This document shows, piece after piece, positions 37,655 through 50,527 of a stretch of 64,000 bases of DNA; within the stretch, counting starts at the first letter, position 1, and each line of letters starts with the position of its first letter. This stretch comes from Casuarius casuarius. Lineage: Eukaryota; Chordata; Aves; Casuariiformes; Casuariidae. The stretch lies in the NCBI GenBank assembly GCA_003342895.1, contig PTFA01000369.1, positions 1-64,000 on the forward strand, in the 5' to 3' direction. Under the pieces are notes generated by a model, which was not told the origin of the DNA, made no database searches, and saw only the letters and a list, made by a program, of their open reading frames with translations. The translations under genes were made by a program, and so were the position numbers.

Positions 37655-40600
37655 AGGTTGCTGGTGCCCCGCCGCCACCGGGGCTTCGTCCCCGTCCGTT
37701 ACCGGGGGCGGGGCTGCCCCGGCGGGGGGAGGCGGTCGCGGTCCGGCCGTGGACCCCCCGCACCCCTCCCGTGGGCGCGGGAGACACAGAGGGGCGGGGT
37801 GGGGCCGGATCCCGCTCCTGGCCCCGCTCCCGGGGCGGCGGGGCGACCCCGGGCAGCCAGGGGCGGGCGGCGATCGGGGTCGGCGGGCGGGGGGGGCGGC
37901 CGCTTCCCGAGCGGGAGCGGCGCTGGCGGGGCAGCGCCCGGCGGGCCGGGGTGCGCCCTGTCCGCGACTTCACTGCCAGGGCGAGGGATTCGCCGTGAAG
38001 TTACTACAAGGAATGACTCAGCCTGCCTGCGCCGTCGTGCTCGCCTCTGACAGTGCTCGGACAAATGCTGTGCAGAAGTATTGTGTTTACAAACGCTCCT
38101 TTGCGTTTGTCTGAAGTGTTTACGCTTATTTTTAGTCCGGAGGAAGCATATGTTGTGTGCTGAACTGTCGTGTTGTCTTCACCTCGTTATTACGTTCTTG
38201 TATTCTTTCAGGCTGTTTTGTTGATCTGTGTAGACTTTTCTCTCTCTGTGCTGCTCCTGCCCCCTGCAAGTTTTCTGACTGTCATTCCAAGGTGGAAATC
38301 TTAATATGAATGCTGGAGAAGTTAAACGAACTGATCTTTGCAACACCCATGTTCCTTACTTAACTTTATCGAGATAAAAAAGGAAAAATCATGCCTGAAC
38401 CTGAGATACTCAAAACCAAACCCAGATACATTAATCTTCTTATAGTCATATGCCTTTTCCGCTGTACTATTTGTTGTCTGAAGTAATAAAGTGGCATGTT
38501 CTGCTGATGAGCCATTCCCTGTGGTACATATTTAAAGCTTTCACCTCTCTTTCCTTTTCCTTGTGGGAGAGACCAAGGAGGTCAAGTGTCCTTTATGCCA
38601 CTCATGTAAATGTGAGTTAGAAGTAGTTAGCAAAATTGGCTTTATGGAAGAATTTACACTTCTGAAATTTTCTGTTGATTGCTCAGCAGAAGGTACCTCA
38701 GCTGTGTTGGAAAAATGAAGATGATTAAAAACATATTTACTATAGTTGAAGGAGATAGGAAGTATTATAAGGAATATTACATAATATAAACAATTCATAA
38801 CAATAGAGAAAACTTGTACAGTGTTGTGATATATTTTAGTTGTGAACTTGAGAAATTCTTATCTATCATCTTGGGAAGTTTTTTAGAGGGTGAAGGAAGT
38901 GAAGAAATGACCTTGCTATTATCCCATGTTTTAGCATAAATTTTTGTACTGAAGAGCAAATGTTAACAAGGAAGAAATAGGGCATTTAAAAATCATTGTT
39001 TAAATGAGGATAGGGAGAGATTACATTTGTACTTATTCTAAATGCTGTCTAGAACTCAGTTTTATTACATTATATTAGGAGTAGCGAAGAAAACTGGCTC
39101 AGTTGAAGTCCCATGCCCCATGTTCTTGAGTAAGGGAAGCTATAGAGCTGGGAACAGAAACTGGACCTTTTTGGGATAATGGATTAGTGTACAGTAGACC
39201 TAACTGGAATTTTGAGGTATATCATTGGTATACAGTTTATTTAATTTAGCTTTTTACTGGGGGAAAAAAAAACCCTCATTCTGTTGAACTAGCCTTATGA
39301 TCAGTGTGGATTTGGGTTACTAGTATTTGGCATCTTACTGAAGGGGCTGTCTCTCTCCCCATGTCAAGTTACCATAGTTATAATTAGAAGTGCATGAAGC
39401 AGACATGCACTCTTATTTGAGAAGAGGACAAGGGTTATTTTGAAGTCTTTTGTAGTGTCACTTTAAAACATTGTCGCTGTGTGTAGTCAGAACATAGCAA
39501 GGTTGTGTGGCTGGCAAGACTTTAGGTGAAAAACATAGTTTCTAAACAGATTCTAAATTTCTTAGAATTATAATTATGGTTAAGTAGGGGAAAAGCTTAT
39601 GTGAGGGGAGAAGAATAATGTGTTCTGCTCTTTCTGATAGGAGAGTGGAATTATGATAAGATTGTTTGAAAGAAGTTTTTCTGTATGTTAACCTGTAGGG
39701 TAGGTTATCAGTTTGTCCTTATGTTTTTATTTGTTTTTAAACTAGTAGTTTATTGAAATATTGTGCTAAAGTGAAGCAAGTCAAAATGAAAAGCTGCGAG
39801 AACTCTTCAAGCTATAACACACATACCTGTCTGTCACACGAGATACTCCAGAGTCATTTGGTCACTGTCCAAACAGCCACGTGTCTCCTTCTGCACACGC
39901 GTGTTGCCCAGGAAAGTTGTGCTGCTGATGTTGGTCCACTACACAGTGATATTACATGAGGATATTCTAAAGAGGAGAAAAAAGAAGTTATTAATATCTA
40001 GTGCCTTAAATTTTGTCTGTTAATGTTACTGGAGGAATGAAGCTAATGAGGAAAGGACCTTGGTAGTAATTATATCTTAATGCAAAACTGGTAATCAGCG
40101 AAGTAGCAAATACTTGGTTGCAAGATGCAAGCTTCCATAATGGTACTATATGATACTGCAAGACCTGGTTGAAGGCACTGGTACAGAGAAGGCAAAAAAA
40201 GTGGTATCACTGATATGTGAGTTACATGCATAATTGCTAGATTTAAAAAAAGTCTTATTTTGTAGCTGACTTTCTCAGTGTTTTCAGTGAACAAGTTGAA
40301 GGATTTTCATGAATTCTTTGTTGTAAAAGCCTGTGAGATGATTGGTGTTAGAGAAATTGCTAACAAAGATTTATTTNGTGAGATAGTTAAGGATTCAGTG
40401 GATGTTGTGCAAGTCACCTGACTATGGGTTAGTTCATTTTGCAGACCCACTTGTAATTTAGTTTTGAGTTCAGTAGAAAGAAGTTGGAAGACACTATGGC
40501 TGTGTATTAGCTACTTCTGCCTCCTTTCTGAAGCTCAGTTGGAAGTGGATTTAGTTTGGTAATGTGTCTTCTAAAGATAATGGGATCTGCATGTTTCTAA

Positions 40601-43600
40601 ATTATTGTTGACAGTTCTGGATAGAAATATCAAAATAAACTTATTAATATGAAATTTTCAGAAAGTTTCAGATGGGCTTGCTTACTGTTGGCTGAATCAC
40701 CCATGACATCGGGGAATTCTTGCTGGCTGCCTGTCCATCTCAGGTTGTGTATTTTTCTTTTCTTGTTCAGGTTTGCAATCTATGGTTCCAGTAGGGTTTT
40801 GAGCTGAAACTAGCTGCTCAGGCAACAGCAGTTGCTAGTGTAGCTTTTTGTGTGTGTCCAAGATGCTGACACTTTCTTTTGGGAATAGGTTTTGCAGCTG
40901 GGCCTCCTGTGTTTATCACATCAAGATGATGTGCCATGTATAAATAAATGTATAAATTTCTAGTTGGGGGATCTAGAAGATTAACTGTTATATAATGTGG
41001 CAGCGTTTCTATGTGATATGACTTGTTTTAAGTGTTACAGTAGCTTATCTCTGATTTTTATTGGTTACCTGTTGATCTGTAAATGCAATGTAAAACTACT
41101 TTTGTTGACTGGTTGGGTCTAAAATGTCCTGCATCTGTGACTTGCTGTGTGATACCGTAATTGCGATAAGCAGACCAACGTGGGGTTATTTAAAAAGACA
41201 GCAGCACTGCTTAAGGAATGTTCTGATGGGTCTCTGACTGCAGGACATTCTTTTTTCTTGTTATGAAATAGCTCTACTATCTCCTAAGGATCATTTCAGA
41301 AACAATATTTTTATGTTTTCAGGAGAAAAGGAAAATCTTGATAGTAGGGGGAAAAGTAGTGAGCTCAGTGTTTGAACTGTCCTTTTTATTTGGAGGGGTT
41401 AGATGAAACTAGTGACTGTATGATATAAAAACAATATATCAATTTTCATTATTATTCTTGAAAAGACGTACCTAAACACTTGTATGCTGTTTTCAGTTTG
41501 AATAGGTTGAAAGCAATGTGTGTTTTAGAGGTGAAAAGCAGCATTAAAGAAGTAATTGATGGGATTCAAGGATTCAAAAATGGAGTGTCTCTTAAAACAA
41601 ATTCTGTTCGGAATGGCACTTTGATACCTGATTTCTGTGATTGCGTGAGGTAGTTGCTTCTGAATTCCTGAAGTTTTTTATCGCGTGAGTTCTCTTTTGT
41701 AACTGTTGTAATTTGTCTGGCACTTTGTATGTTGTTGTATGTTGTTGTAATATATGTTTTAATGTTTGCATTACATTCTGTGAAATATGCTGTAAAAGTC
41801 TGTTATGAATATTGTAGATATGCAATATCCTTTTTATCATTTGAATGCTGTTTTGCCTATGTTGCAAGGATTCTAAATGTCACATTTTTTATCTCAGATT
41901 TGATTTGGGCTATGTTGATGCTCAATAGCTGTGCTGGTATGTCAAGAATATGGAGATTCGATCCTTATTTGGTGTAGTTGTGCCCAGGGTAGCCAAAGTT
42001 TCTACTTATGAATAGTGCTTTTATTGATGCAACTTTCCTTCTGTTCTTCAAAGTACATATTTTTATTAAATTGGTACAAAATGGAGATTCTTACATAAGG
42101 ATATATATTACATAAGAATATACTGCGTAACTGGACTATCAGCTCTCTTCTAGTATATTATGCTTATGCTGTATTGCAAGTATTCTGCTAGTAAACTCAC
42201 CATGATTGTTATTAAAAAATATTCAGCACAAATATTTGTGTGGCCTTCTTATTGAAAGACAGTTGTTTCAGACCCAATCACCATTTACTATTTTAAACCA
42301 AAAATCTAGATACTGCTTAAAAAAATTATCACTTCTGTCTGAATAAAAATCAAAGGGGGGTGAAGTATGCAAACTTTCCTTTGCTTATGTAACTTCTCCT
42401 CAAAGGGATGAAATACCTATAAATTGTTAACAGTGGATGTAATATAACAAAGCAACTTCATATGCATGTTATGACCGCAAATGACACACCATGGTTGATT
42501 AAGGAAGGAGTTCTGCTGTAATATATCAATAGTTGTTCTTTGTGAGGTTATTTAGTTCTTAAATTGGTAATATTGTGGATTTGTTAGTGCACTTCATTAG
42601 CTGTTTAAACTATCAAAGATTAATCTACAAAAAGGGAAGGAAGGGCAGCTGAAAATTACTAAATACCTTCTTGAGATAAAGTAAACTTTAACATTCTTCA
42701 AACCCATTCTGCAGCTTCTGATTTCTCTATATATTGTTGTCTCTATTGGCATCAAACTGAAAAATAACATGAAGATGATTTGCAACTATGTAACATGCAG
42801 ATAGTCATAAGGGATTTTGCCAAAAAAGCAGATGTGATCTTTGAATAGGTATTTACTGGGAGGATGGAGGTTACATTGAATCTGTATGTCGCTGATGGTA
42901 CTTTACTTACCTGTTTCAGATAACACAGCTTTAAAGAGAATGTTGATAAATAGGAGGAGATTCATAGGACGTTCATAGATGACACCCAAATTATAAGGAA
43001 AATGAGAAGCTAGAGAAGTTCCATCTCTAGATGATCAAAGTTCAAAGCTAGGGTCATAAGTATCCTTATGAAGAAGAATTTTCTAAAAGTTTACAAGTTG
43101 CTAATCATAACAGCTGATCAAGATTGTAGTAGATTTCCCTGTTGTTGAAAAACTTTCATGTTATTCTAAAATATGATAATGTGTAAATAAAAATTACTTA
43201 AGGAAAATCCTGTGGCTTCTTTTATGCAGGGAGGTCAGAGTACATCACAATGATCCTGTCTTGCAGTTTATTGTCAATCTTGTTCATACTGTCACTCCAA
43301 AGCTCTTCAGATTTCTATCTGTAGTGTTTCTATTCTTGTGTAATAAATGCCATTCAATAAATCTTACTCTGTGTGCCTTTATCTTTTAAAACAAGTCTTG
43401 CTGAGTTATTGGCACTAAAGATACCTTCTAGCTTTGTGGTGGTATATCTAGAGAGGGGATGGTGGGAGATCTGATTGAGAACAGAGTTCCTCAAAATATA
43501 GATTGAGGCCACATCTGTAGTCATTGCCCATTTTGAGTTATCTTAGTCTGCTCTTTAAGACAATGGCATTTTAAAAAAATAGATTACAATTTATAAGAAG

Positions 43601-46008
43601 TTGGCTATTAACTTATGATGACATGGGCAGTTACATATTTGAATGATGACTTTTGAAAATCCTCACTTGTCTTCTGGGATGACAGTGCTAACTTAAGTAC
43701 CTCCTGTATCCATCATCTGCTTTCCACCCTTAGTGGTGGTGCAACAGTTTGTGGAGCTGTGTGGTGAGCTGGCTCATGGAATTGATTCAAGCTCATAGTA
43801 ACCCGGGGATGTAAGCTATTTCTAACTTGTTACAGCATACTAATCCAGTTTACCCCCACATAACTGTGAAAACGGGCACTACCGAAAGTCAGTGCAGGGA
43901 GAGGAGTGGAAGAACAGCTGGCTGAGGAAAGGGGTTGTTAGAGCTGGTACTCTTACTATAAAAGCATTTACATAATCATGCTCTTAGCCGGCCAGAGAAA
44001 GTGTGAAAGAGAAGTGTTGATGCAGATATGTTGTCCAAGCACAATGTAAGATGTAAAGGAATTTTTTGATTGTTTTGTTCAGAACTACTTGCAAGCATCA
44101 TAACATTTAATTTTTTTTTAAGTGTTTATTTCTACAGGGGGAATTCCCTCCACTAGTATGGAGTAATTTGAATAAAACAACCTGAAATTGCATGTACCCA
44201 AGAGTACCATTCTTTGTAAAATGCATGTATTAATCTCTGCCTGGAGAGAAACGTATAGTCTGCAAATGCTTGCAAAGTGGCAAAATTATACATTTTAAAA
44301 AAACCAAAAACACAAGACCTTTAGTTAACTTTGTCAAAGGCAAAGTCCCAGACAGGTTTGGAAAGGCTAGTTCCATCAATTAAAAATAAAAGAATGAAAG
44401 GAAAAGAGCATTCTATAGGCTGTGGGCTATTTCCTGGCAATGCTTGGGTTTTCTGACTTGTATCTGGTAACTGAGGCACAAAAAATAGGCTTTTTATCAA
44501 GTGAGAGATGTGGTTTCTTTGCAAAAGGTAGTAAACTTTCTTACTATTAGAGAAGAGCCTTTGTCTGGTCCATTATGTGGATTGCATTTTGGCTGCTCTT
44601 CAAATACAGTGAAGAGAAAGAAGTAAACAGATGCTAACACTCAGAGCGGAAGTGTTTTATAATTATATACATATGGAATCATGACACAGTGTCTAGTAAT
44701 TCGCTTGTTGCCTCATAAACATGTTTGAAACTCTTGTTTTCCTAGAGTGCATGATACAAGTTCACACACAATTTGTAAGAAGTTGCATTGTTTTGGGCCC
44801 CATCAATTTAGAAGCTACTCCTTAATGCACAGCGTTTTCTTACCTGCCCGGATGAAGTTGCTTTTGATCTCTTACTTTTCCACCATTGATGATGTTGAGG
44901 AACTGTAAAGATATTGCTGCACCTACTTTGATGGGTGGAGAGAACAGGGAGACTTCCATGTAGTTCGCTGTTGCTCCTGCATTTGTGTATAGTCATGTAA
45001 ACTCATTTTATGAAAAGCTAAGTACTAAGTTAGCATTACATGTAATGCCCAATCTTTTTCTTTTTTCTAAAGGACTCTTATACTCTGAATTACTGTATGA
45101 ATTTTGAAAATTTTTTAGTGAATTGGAAAGTAGGGGCTTAGGCATCTTTCCTGGCTGCTATGCAGAATTGCAGCTTCTTTCCTGTGTTAACAATGGTGAA
45201 AAGACTTGCTTTACTGACCAGTAGCTGAGCTTGAGAGCTGCTAACAACATAGTGGCTGTTGGAGATACTGTGATTAAGTAACCGCCTCTGTGCATGAGGC
45301 ACATATAGAGTATAAATAGAGCTCCAGATGGCACCTTACTGATATCAGGGATTGACAGCCTTTCTCAAGACCACAGTGTGGCTTGAATGTGAAGTTTGTA
45401 GGTCTTGATATCAGGAGGTAATGAGAGGTAGGACCTCCATCTGGAATAATGTGTGCCTTAAGGATTTGATGTGGTCTTCTGGCTTAAAAAAAAGTTTTAG
45501 GGTGTTTGGGGTGCTTTTGTTTGCTTTTTGGATGTAATCTATTCTCTGCATCTGGATCAGGAGGGGCTCTCCTTGCATATTCATCATTTAGCTTAGGAAG
45601 TTTTTTGAAAAGTTTGATTTTTAGGGTTTTTAACACCTTAAGCATGTCTTCTTTCAGCAATCAGTTGTCCAGGTAAAGGTATAAATTTGCATTGTGATTT
45701 AGAAACTAAGGTTCTTCTATTGCTAAAAGCAGTAGTAAAGCATATGTGCCATCATAATGAGGTAATTCTGTCTGTTTTTCTGGTGATGATCGTGGTCATC
45801 TGTGAAATGGACATATTTCTGGTTAGGTGCGTTGGTATTGAAGAAAGCTCCTTCAAATCTACCCTTAGCAATGATGATACTATGACTAATGTGAAGAAAG
45901 GTGGTGGTTGTTGTTCTGTTTTGTTTTGTTTTTCCTCTCCTCCCTTCCTTGCTTAAATTCAGCTTGGAATCTTTATATCCCTTTTCCTTTGATATTAGGA
46001 GATGATGC

Positions 46009-46029
46009 TATATATTATATATAATATGC

Positions 46030-46061
<32 letters not shown>

Positions 46062-46086
46062 GAGATATATATATATAGAGAGAGAG
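46009..46086. repeat. (AT)n/(AG)n compound microsatellite
   Basis: An interrupted TA-rich stretch followed by about 13 AT units, a short ACACAT break, more AT, then AG units. It is strongly self-complementary in the AT part and likely to be length-variable. Confidence 0.92.
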
Positions 46087-49000
46087 CCCATGCTGTAAAA
46101 TCCTTTGATTGTGAGGTCTGCCAGTTACCTCAAGAGAAAGGAGCATTTTTGGAGAACGATACCTGAAAACGCAGGAAAAATGGGTGTAGAAGACAGACCT
46201 GTGTAATGTGAAATAGAAGAAAGCTAACTGAAGTGGGTGGAACATTCTGTGTTAGTCTAGTACTTTGTCTATTGCACAGTTGCCTAAACTGAGGTGAAAC
46301 AGGAAATCCTGCTCCAAGAGCAGAGAAGCTAAAGGTGAAATCGCAGAGACTGCAGCATCTCCAAGACAAACCTTAAGTTTTGCTGTGTGGAATTGCAGGA
46401 CAGCTTAAAAAGTTGATGTGTCCAGAAGCTGGTTTTCCATTCCCAGAGGTAATAAAGGTGTGTCCTCCTTGTGAGGCGATGTACTCCAGATAAGACTGGC
46501 TGTTCCTGAAGATAGTGATATTCAGTGAATGGGGATTAGTGCTTGGGTCTTTTTAGCATGACATGGACTTGTCAGACTTGGTCTCAGATGAATTGCACTT
46601 TTCAACAGGTAGGAGTTCTACAGTGCCTCTCCTGTGAGAAGCCTGACACCTGTAATCACAGGTCACATTTGTGACTCATATTGGAGACAGTATCTATTGC
46701 CTGCAATGTAGCCTCAGCAGCTCCTCAGCTAGGAGAAGAGAACCCTCCTTTATTAGAGTCATACAGATGATGTTCATGAAGAGCTATGTGAATGTTTAAT
46801 ACCTAGCAATGTGGAATTGCAGGCTTCTGAATGAATAGTGAGTATATTAGCTTGCACAGGTGGTTAAGCTAGTTCTGTCCATCTGCTGTCAGAGTGGAAC
46901 CTCTTTCATCCTGGAGGATGAATATGGGTCTCTGGGTCCTTTCTGGCCTGGGAGATGCAGCTTTGGTAAGTACAGCACTTACCGTACATATATAAAACAA
47001 TATTTCCCCAGACACTAAAAGCAAGGTAGTGTATACTGCTGGCATGTTGTTCTAGAAAACAGAGTTTTAAACTTCTGAGATTTTACAGAAACCATGACTG
47101 TGACATGGTTTTTAATGTAAATTCTGGTCATTAAAAAAAGGTGCGTTAGTAATTTGATTTGCTCAAGTTTGGTTTGTAAACCAGTTTATAGAAGCGACAT
47201 GGAGAATGGAGTGTCAAAAAAAATTGTACTTGAACTTAAAAAAAAAATCAGAATATCATAGATGAAATTTAATGGATTTAAAGTGAAGTTGATAATGCTC
47301 CTATAAACCTAAACTGTGCACATAAATTTTGTTTTCTTTGTCCTACACTGAGTGCCATGTTTCGGTCTTTGAGTTTGTGGAGTTGGAAAGAGTTGTACTC
47401 TGGAACAATGGAGTGGTCAAAATAGAGCAGTGATTCAGCACGTAGTGGCAGAAATGGATAGTTAATGTAGCTGTAGGATTATTTGTGGAATGCTGTGAAA
47501 CCCATGAAGTTTATACTGTAATCACAGAAAGGGAGGGTCTGTAAACAGCCATTCATTTCCTTTTACAGATGTAGAAGCAATGATCATGCTCTGAACTAAA
47601 TAAGCTACATTACAAAACTTCTAAACTGTATTGAAAGTATTTATCAGCACAGCATACTTCAAAACTATGGAATTGTTCTAGGATTTATATTGGATGGAAA
47701 AGGCTTGCAATATTTTTGTAAAGTGAAGCAAATTGCAGTGTAAACACAATATTGAGTAATGAAATAAATGTTTTATCACCAGCAATACATTTCCATGGAT
47801 GCTTTTGGTGTTTTGTTAGCTAATATAACAAGATATAAGTCTTCTGAATGAATTCTGGAAGCTTTTTCTAATTCAACTTTGTGCTATTTGTACTTTCATT
47901 TTTTCATATTTTTTTCTTCATTTCTACCATCTTCTGTCTGCTGTGGCAGTTACTATAGACGTTCCTATTTTCAAATTTTCTATTTTCATGATGTTATTAA
48001 TAATAAATCCAGGCTGTTGATCATGCAAGCCTCCATCCCATAATTCAAAAGATCTAGTTTATATGATAGCATGGTTCTAATGCTTCAGGTAGCAGAGCTT
48101 AAACAGTAAATGTGGGTGGACTAGTCATTTTGTTACAGTTTGTCTGATTACTTTGCTAGTAACGTTGTCTTTTCTAGTCTTCAAATTTTAATTGTTTAAC
48201 CTTTACTAAAATGGATTAAAATAAGTTCAGCAATGTAAACACTAAGTGTAGGAACTCCTGAAGTTTTCGTAAACTATTAAAATGAATACAAAAGGAACAA
48301 TAATAAAACACATCTATTGATATATTTTTGTTGAAGGTTGATGGTACCGGCTTTACACTCCAAGCTTGTATTAAAATCTTGTTACTGATTAATCCTAATA
48401 TTTGTGAATACTAGGAACTAGTAGATCTGTTTGGAATATGCAGCTGACCTTATTTATCATAATCTGTTTTAACCTGGCTTTTGAAAGAAAGGAGACTTAA
48501 GCAGTTGTGGCTAGTTTTCATGCATCTCCCTGAACTGATCTTGGAATTTATTTGTCAAGTTCAACCAGATGTGTGGAGAACTCTCAAACTGAGTTCCTAC
48601 ATGTGTTGTGTAAACAGGCTTCTGGAGAGACACCCAGAATAGCTCCTACTGAAGGTAGAGTTGCACTCTGCCTTTATTGGGCCCCAGTGAATCTGCAGGC
48701 GAAAGCAACCTTCAAGGCATATATTTTTTGAAACCTTGTTTCACACAGTTCCTCTGTTTGTGGAACTACTCATTTAAATTTGTGGTGACCTTGGGCGTGT
48801 GTAAATCCTACTTTGTTTTTTTTCTCCTCTTCAAATGGTAACCTAATAGTGCGAACATACAAATGTATTTGTCCTGCCTACCTGAGTGTTCTGTTTACTC
48901 AGGATTGTTTGTTAGCTTTTTAAGTATTGGGTAGAAGAAGCAACACTTGTCTTTTGATTTCTTAATGGTCTCAAAGAAATTAGAGGTGTAGAAATTATAG

Positions 49001-50409
49001 GGTTGGAGTCCTCGTTTGTGGTTGAACTGTTCAATAGTTTCTTTATTAGATTCATGGCAATTTCCATTGCTTTGATCTAAAGCAAGCATTGTTAAATTGA
49101 GTTTGCTCAAGTACAACTACAGTCAGCAGCAAAACTGGATTTTAGTAGTTGGAGGACATTTCAATTTTTGGTTTTCCAATGGTTCTACTTAAACATGTTG
49201 CTCTTTTCTTTCTATTGCATATTTGCTTCTTATATATGCATTTTGAATAGGAATGAAGGAGTAGACAAAAGGGAGGAAGATGATTTAAAAACTGAATACT
49301 GTTATGTCAGGCAGTTAGTAACCTGCTCTATGCATATATAAAAACAATGGTTTAATTTCCTCTCTTATAAAGTTTGCCGATTTGGGATGAGGAGAGCTTA
49401 TTTTTGATTTACTGTTAGTAGCGTAGGTTGTATAAAATAAGGCACGTTGTTCTAATGGTTTGGGGGCTTCAGCAATTCTATTTTTAGTAGTGGATTATCA
49501 CCCCATACAGTGCTGGATCACCTTCTGAAAAAGCTTGCTGTGGCACTGACATGAGATAGGAAAAATGTCTGTTGTAGTTTGGGATTTGATCATGCAGTGT
49601 CCTCACTGTGGCTGTGCTGGTTGAACTGAACAGGTTACAGATCTCAGCTGCTCGTCTCCACCTTCCTATGCTGGGGCTTCCCCCTTAGCATTACTGCTTG
49701 ACTGACAGCAGTTAAAATGAACCAGCTGAGCTTAAAAAGATGATCTTTGCTGATCTGACTCGTTTTGATCATTGTAGTTTAAACAGCAGTTCTGAGGGAG
49801 GAGCCCCTGGCAAGGATGACAGTGACAAGCAGCTGGGAATGGCAACCTCTTCGGCTGATGATAAAAAGAAAGTCTAATGAATGTACTGAAAGTAGACGAA
49901 TGGGTTAACAAGGTGAATTTAAAGTGTTGCTTCCTTCGGAAATCTGTTGGATACATCCACAAGATAAGGCTGTTCATTTAAAAAAGGTAGCAGGAGAATG
50001 TGCTTTCACTCTGGATTTTCTTAGTTTAATCACATTCTGTTCTTTGAGACTTTCTGCGTTGTACTTAGCATCGTCTCAGCATTCTGCATCAGTCTGAAAA
50101 ATACTCCTTCAATTAGTTCTCTCAAGCAAACTTTTACTTTGACTTCTTGCAAATACTGAATAATGTTATTAAGTTATTTTAAACTGAACTTGTGTGTGTG
50201 TGGGGAAATGAGTTGTGTAGCAGTTTGGAGCAGAAATGTAACTGGATAGCATTGTTAATTATGCAATAGTGTTTTTTCTTTTTCTATTTTTTTTATAATG
50301 GCTTTCAAGTATTGACAGGCACTGACTTCTGTGTTAAGTGCAAAACTGACCATGAAATCCTTAGGTTTTATTGACACTCATAGTTGCATTCTGTATCTTT
50401 TCTTTGCAG

Positions 50410-50527
50410 ATCTTCTCTCATTTTGAACAGCCATGGTACTCTGTTGCCAAAATCAATTAAAGCACATGTGTGCATTTGTTCTCCTGGTGCATTTGCAGAA
50501 GGTGATAGCTTCATGTAGTGCCTGAAG
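50410..50527 (+). other. RB1CC1: RB1CC1 exon 2, 5' untranslated, with upstream reading frames
   Basis: Bounded by acceptor TTTGCAG|ATC (AG 50408-50409) and donor CTGAAG|GTAAAT (GT 50528-50529), length 118. Human RB1CC1 also has its start codon in the third exon, which fits a non-coding exon here. The exon holds a 30-codon frame from ATG 50433 (context GCCATGG, the strongest type) to TGA 50523-50525, with a second in-frame ATG at codon 12. It also has an ATG immediately followed by TAG (50513-50518). The TAG at 50516-50518 is in frame with the RB1CC1 start, so the main protein cannot extend upstream. Exon use is inferred from splice signals only. Confidence 0.65.
50433..50525 (+). CDS. Upstream ORF of 30 codons in the RB1CC1 leader
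   Basis: It starts at an ATG in optimal Kozak context (G at -3, G at +4) and ends at TGA three bases before the exon 2 end. The predicted peptide starts MVLCCQNQLKHM and has no recognisable domain. If exon 2 is in the mRNA, scanning ribosomes should translate this frame often, which would lower RB1CC1 output or make it stress-responsive. Translation is inferred. Confidence 0.4.
   Translation: MVLCCQNQLKHMCAFVLLVHLQKVIASCSA

Larger units (their letters stand above)
36881..38060 (+). promoter_or_regulatory. RB1CC1: CpG-island promoter of RB1CC1
   Basis: About 1.2 kb is very GC- and CpG-rich, in sharp contrast to both flanks, and surrounds the inferred first exon. No TATA box is visible near the inferred start, as is usual for housekeeping CpG-island promoters. 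A full palindromic CRE (TGACGTCA) lies at 37119-37126. ETS-type sites occur at 37239-37245 (ACTTCCG) and 37334-37340 (CGGAAGC). GC boxes (GGGGCGGGG) occur at 37647-37654 just inside intron 1. The 66-base N run at 37401-37466 hides part of exon 1. Long open frames on both strands here are a by-product of GC richness. The transcription start is not determined. Confidence 0.85.
37576..50409 (+). other. RB1CC1: RB1CC1 intron 1
   Basis: A 12.8-kb intron, donor GTGAGT, acceptor TTTCTTTGCAG. The first 480 bases belong to the CpG island; the rest is AT-rich. It holds an AT/AG microsatellite (46009-46086), a single ambiguous base (40377), TGTATGTTGT-type tandem words near 41725, and a short stretch at about 42945-43080 that could be a very old LINE remnant. 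No internal exon could be supported. Confidence 0.8.

Noticed and set aside
36882..38114. Overlapping long open frames on both strands in the CpG island (up to 333 codons)
   Set aside because: They overlap in all frames on both strands, run through the N gap, are Arg/Gly/Pro/Ala-rich and vanish at the island edges. This is what GC-rich, stop-poor DNA gives by chance.
42940..43090. Possible old CR1 fragment in intron 1 (TTCATAGATGACACCCAAATTA-like words)
   Set aside because: Only one short stretch resembles a LINE, with no second landmark in order, so it falls short of a call.
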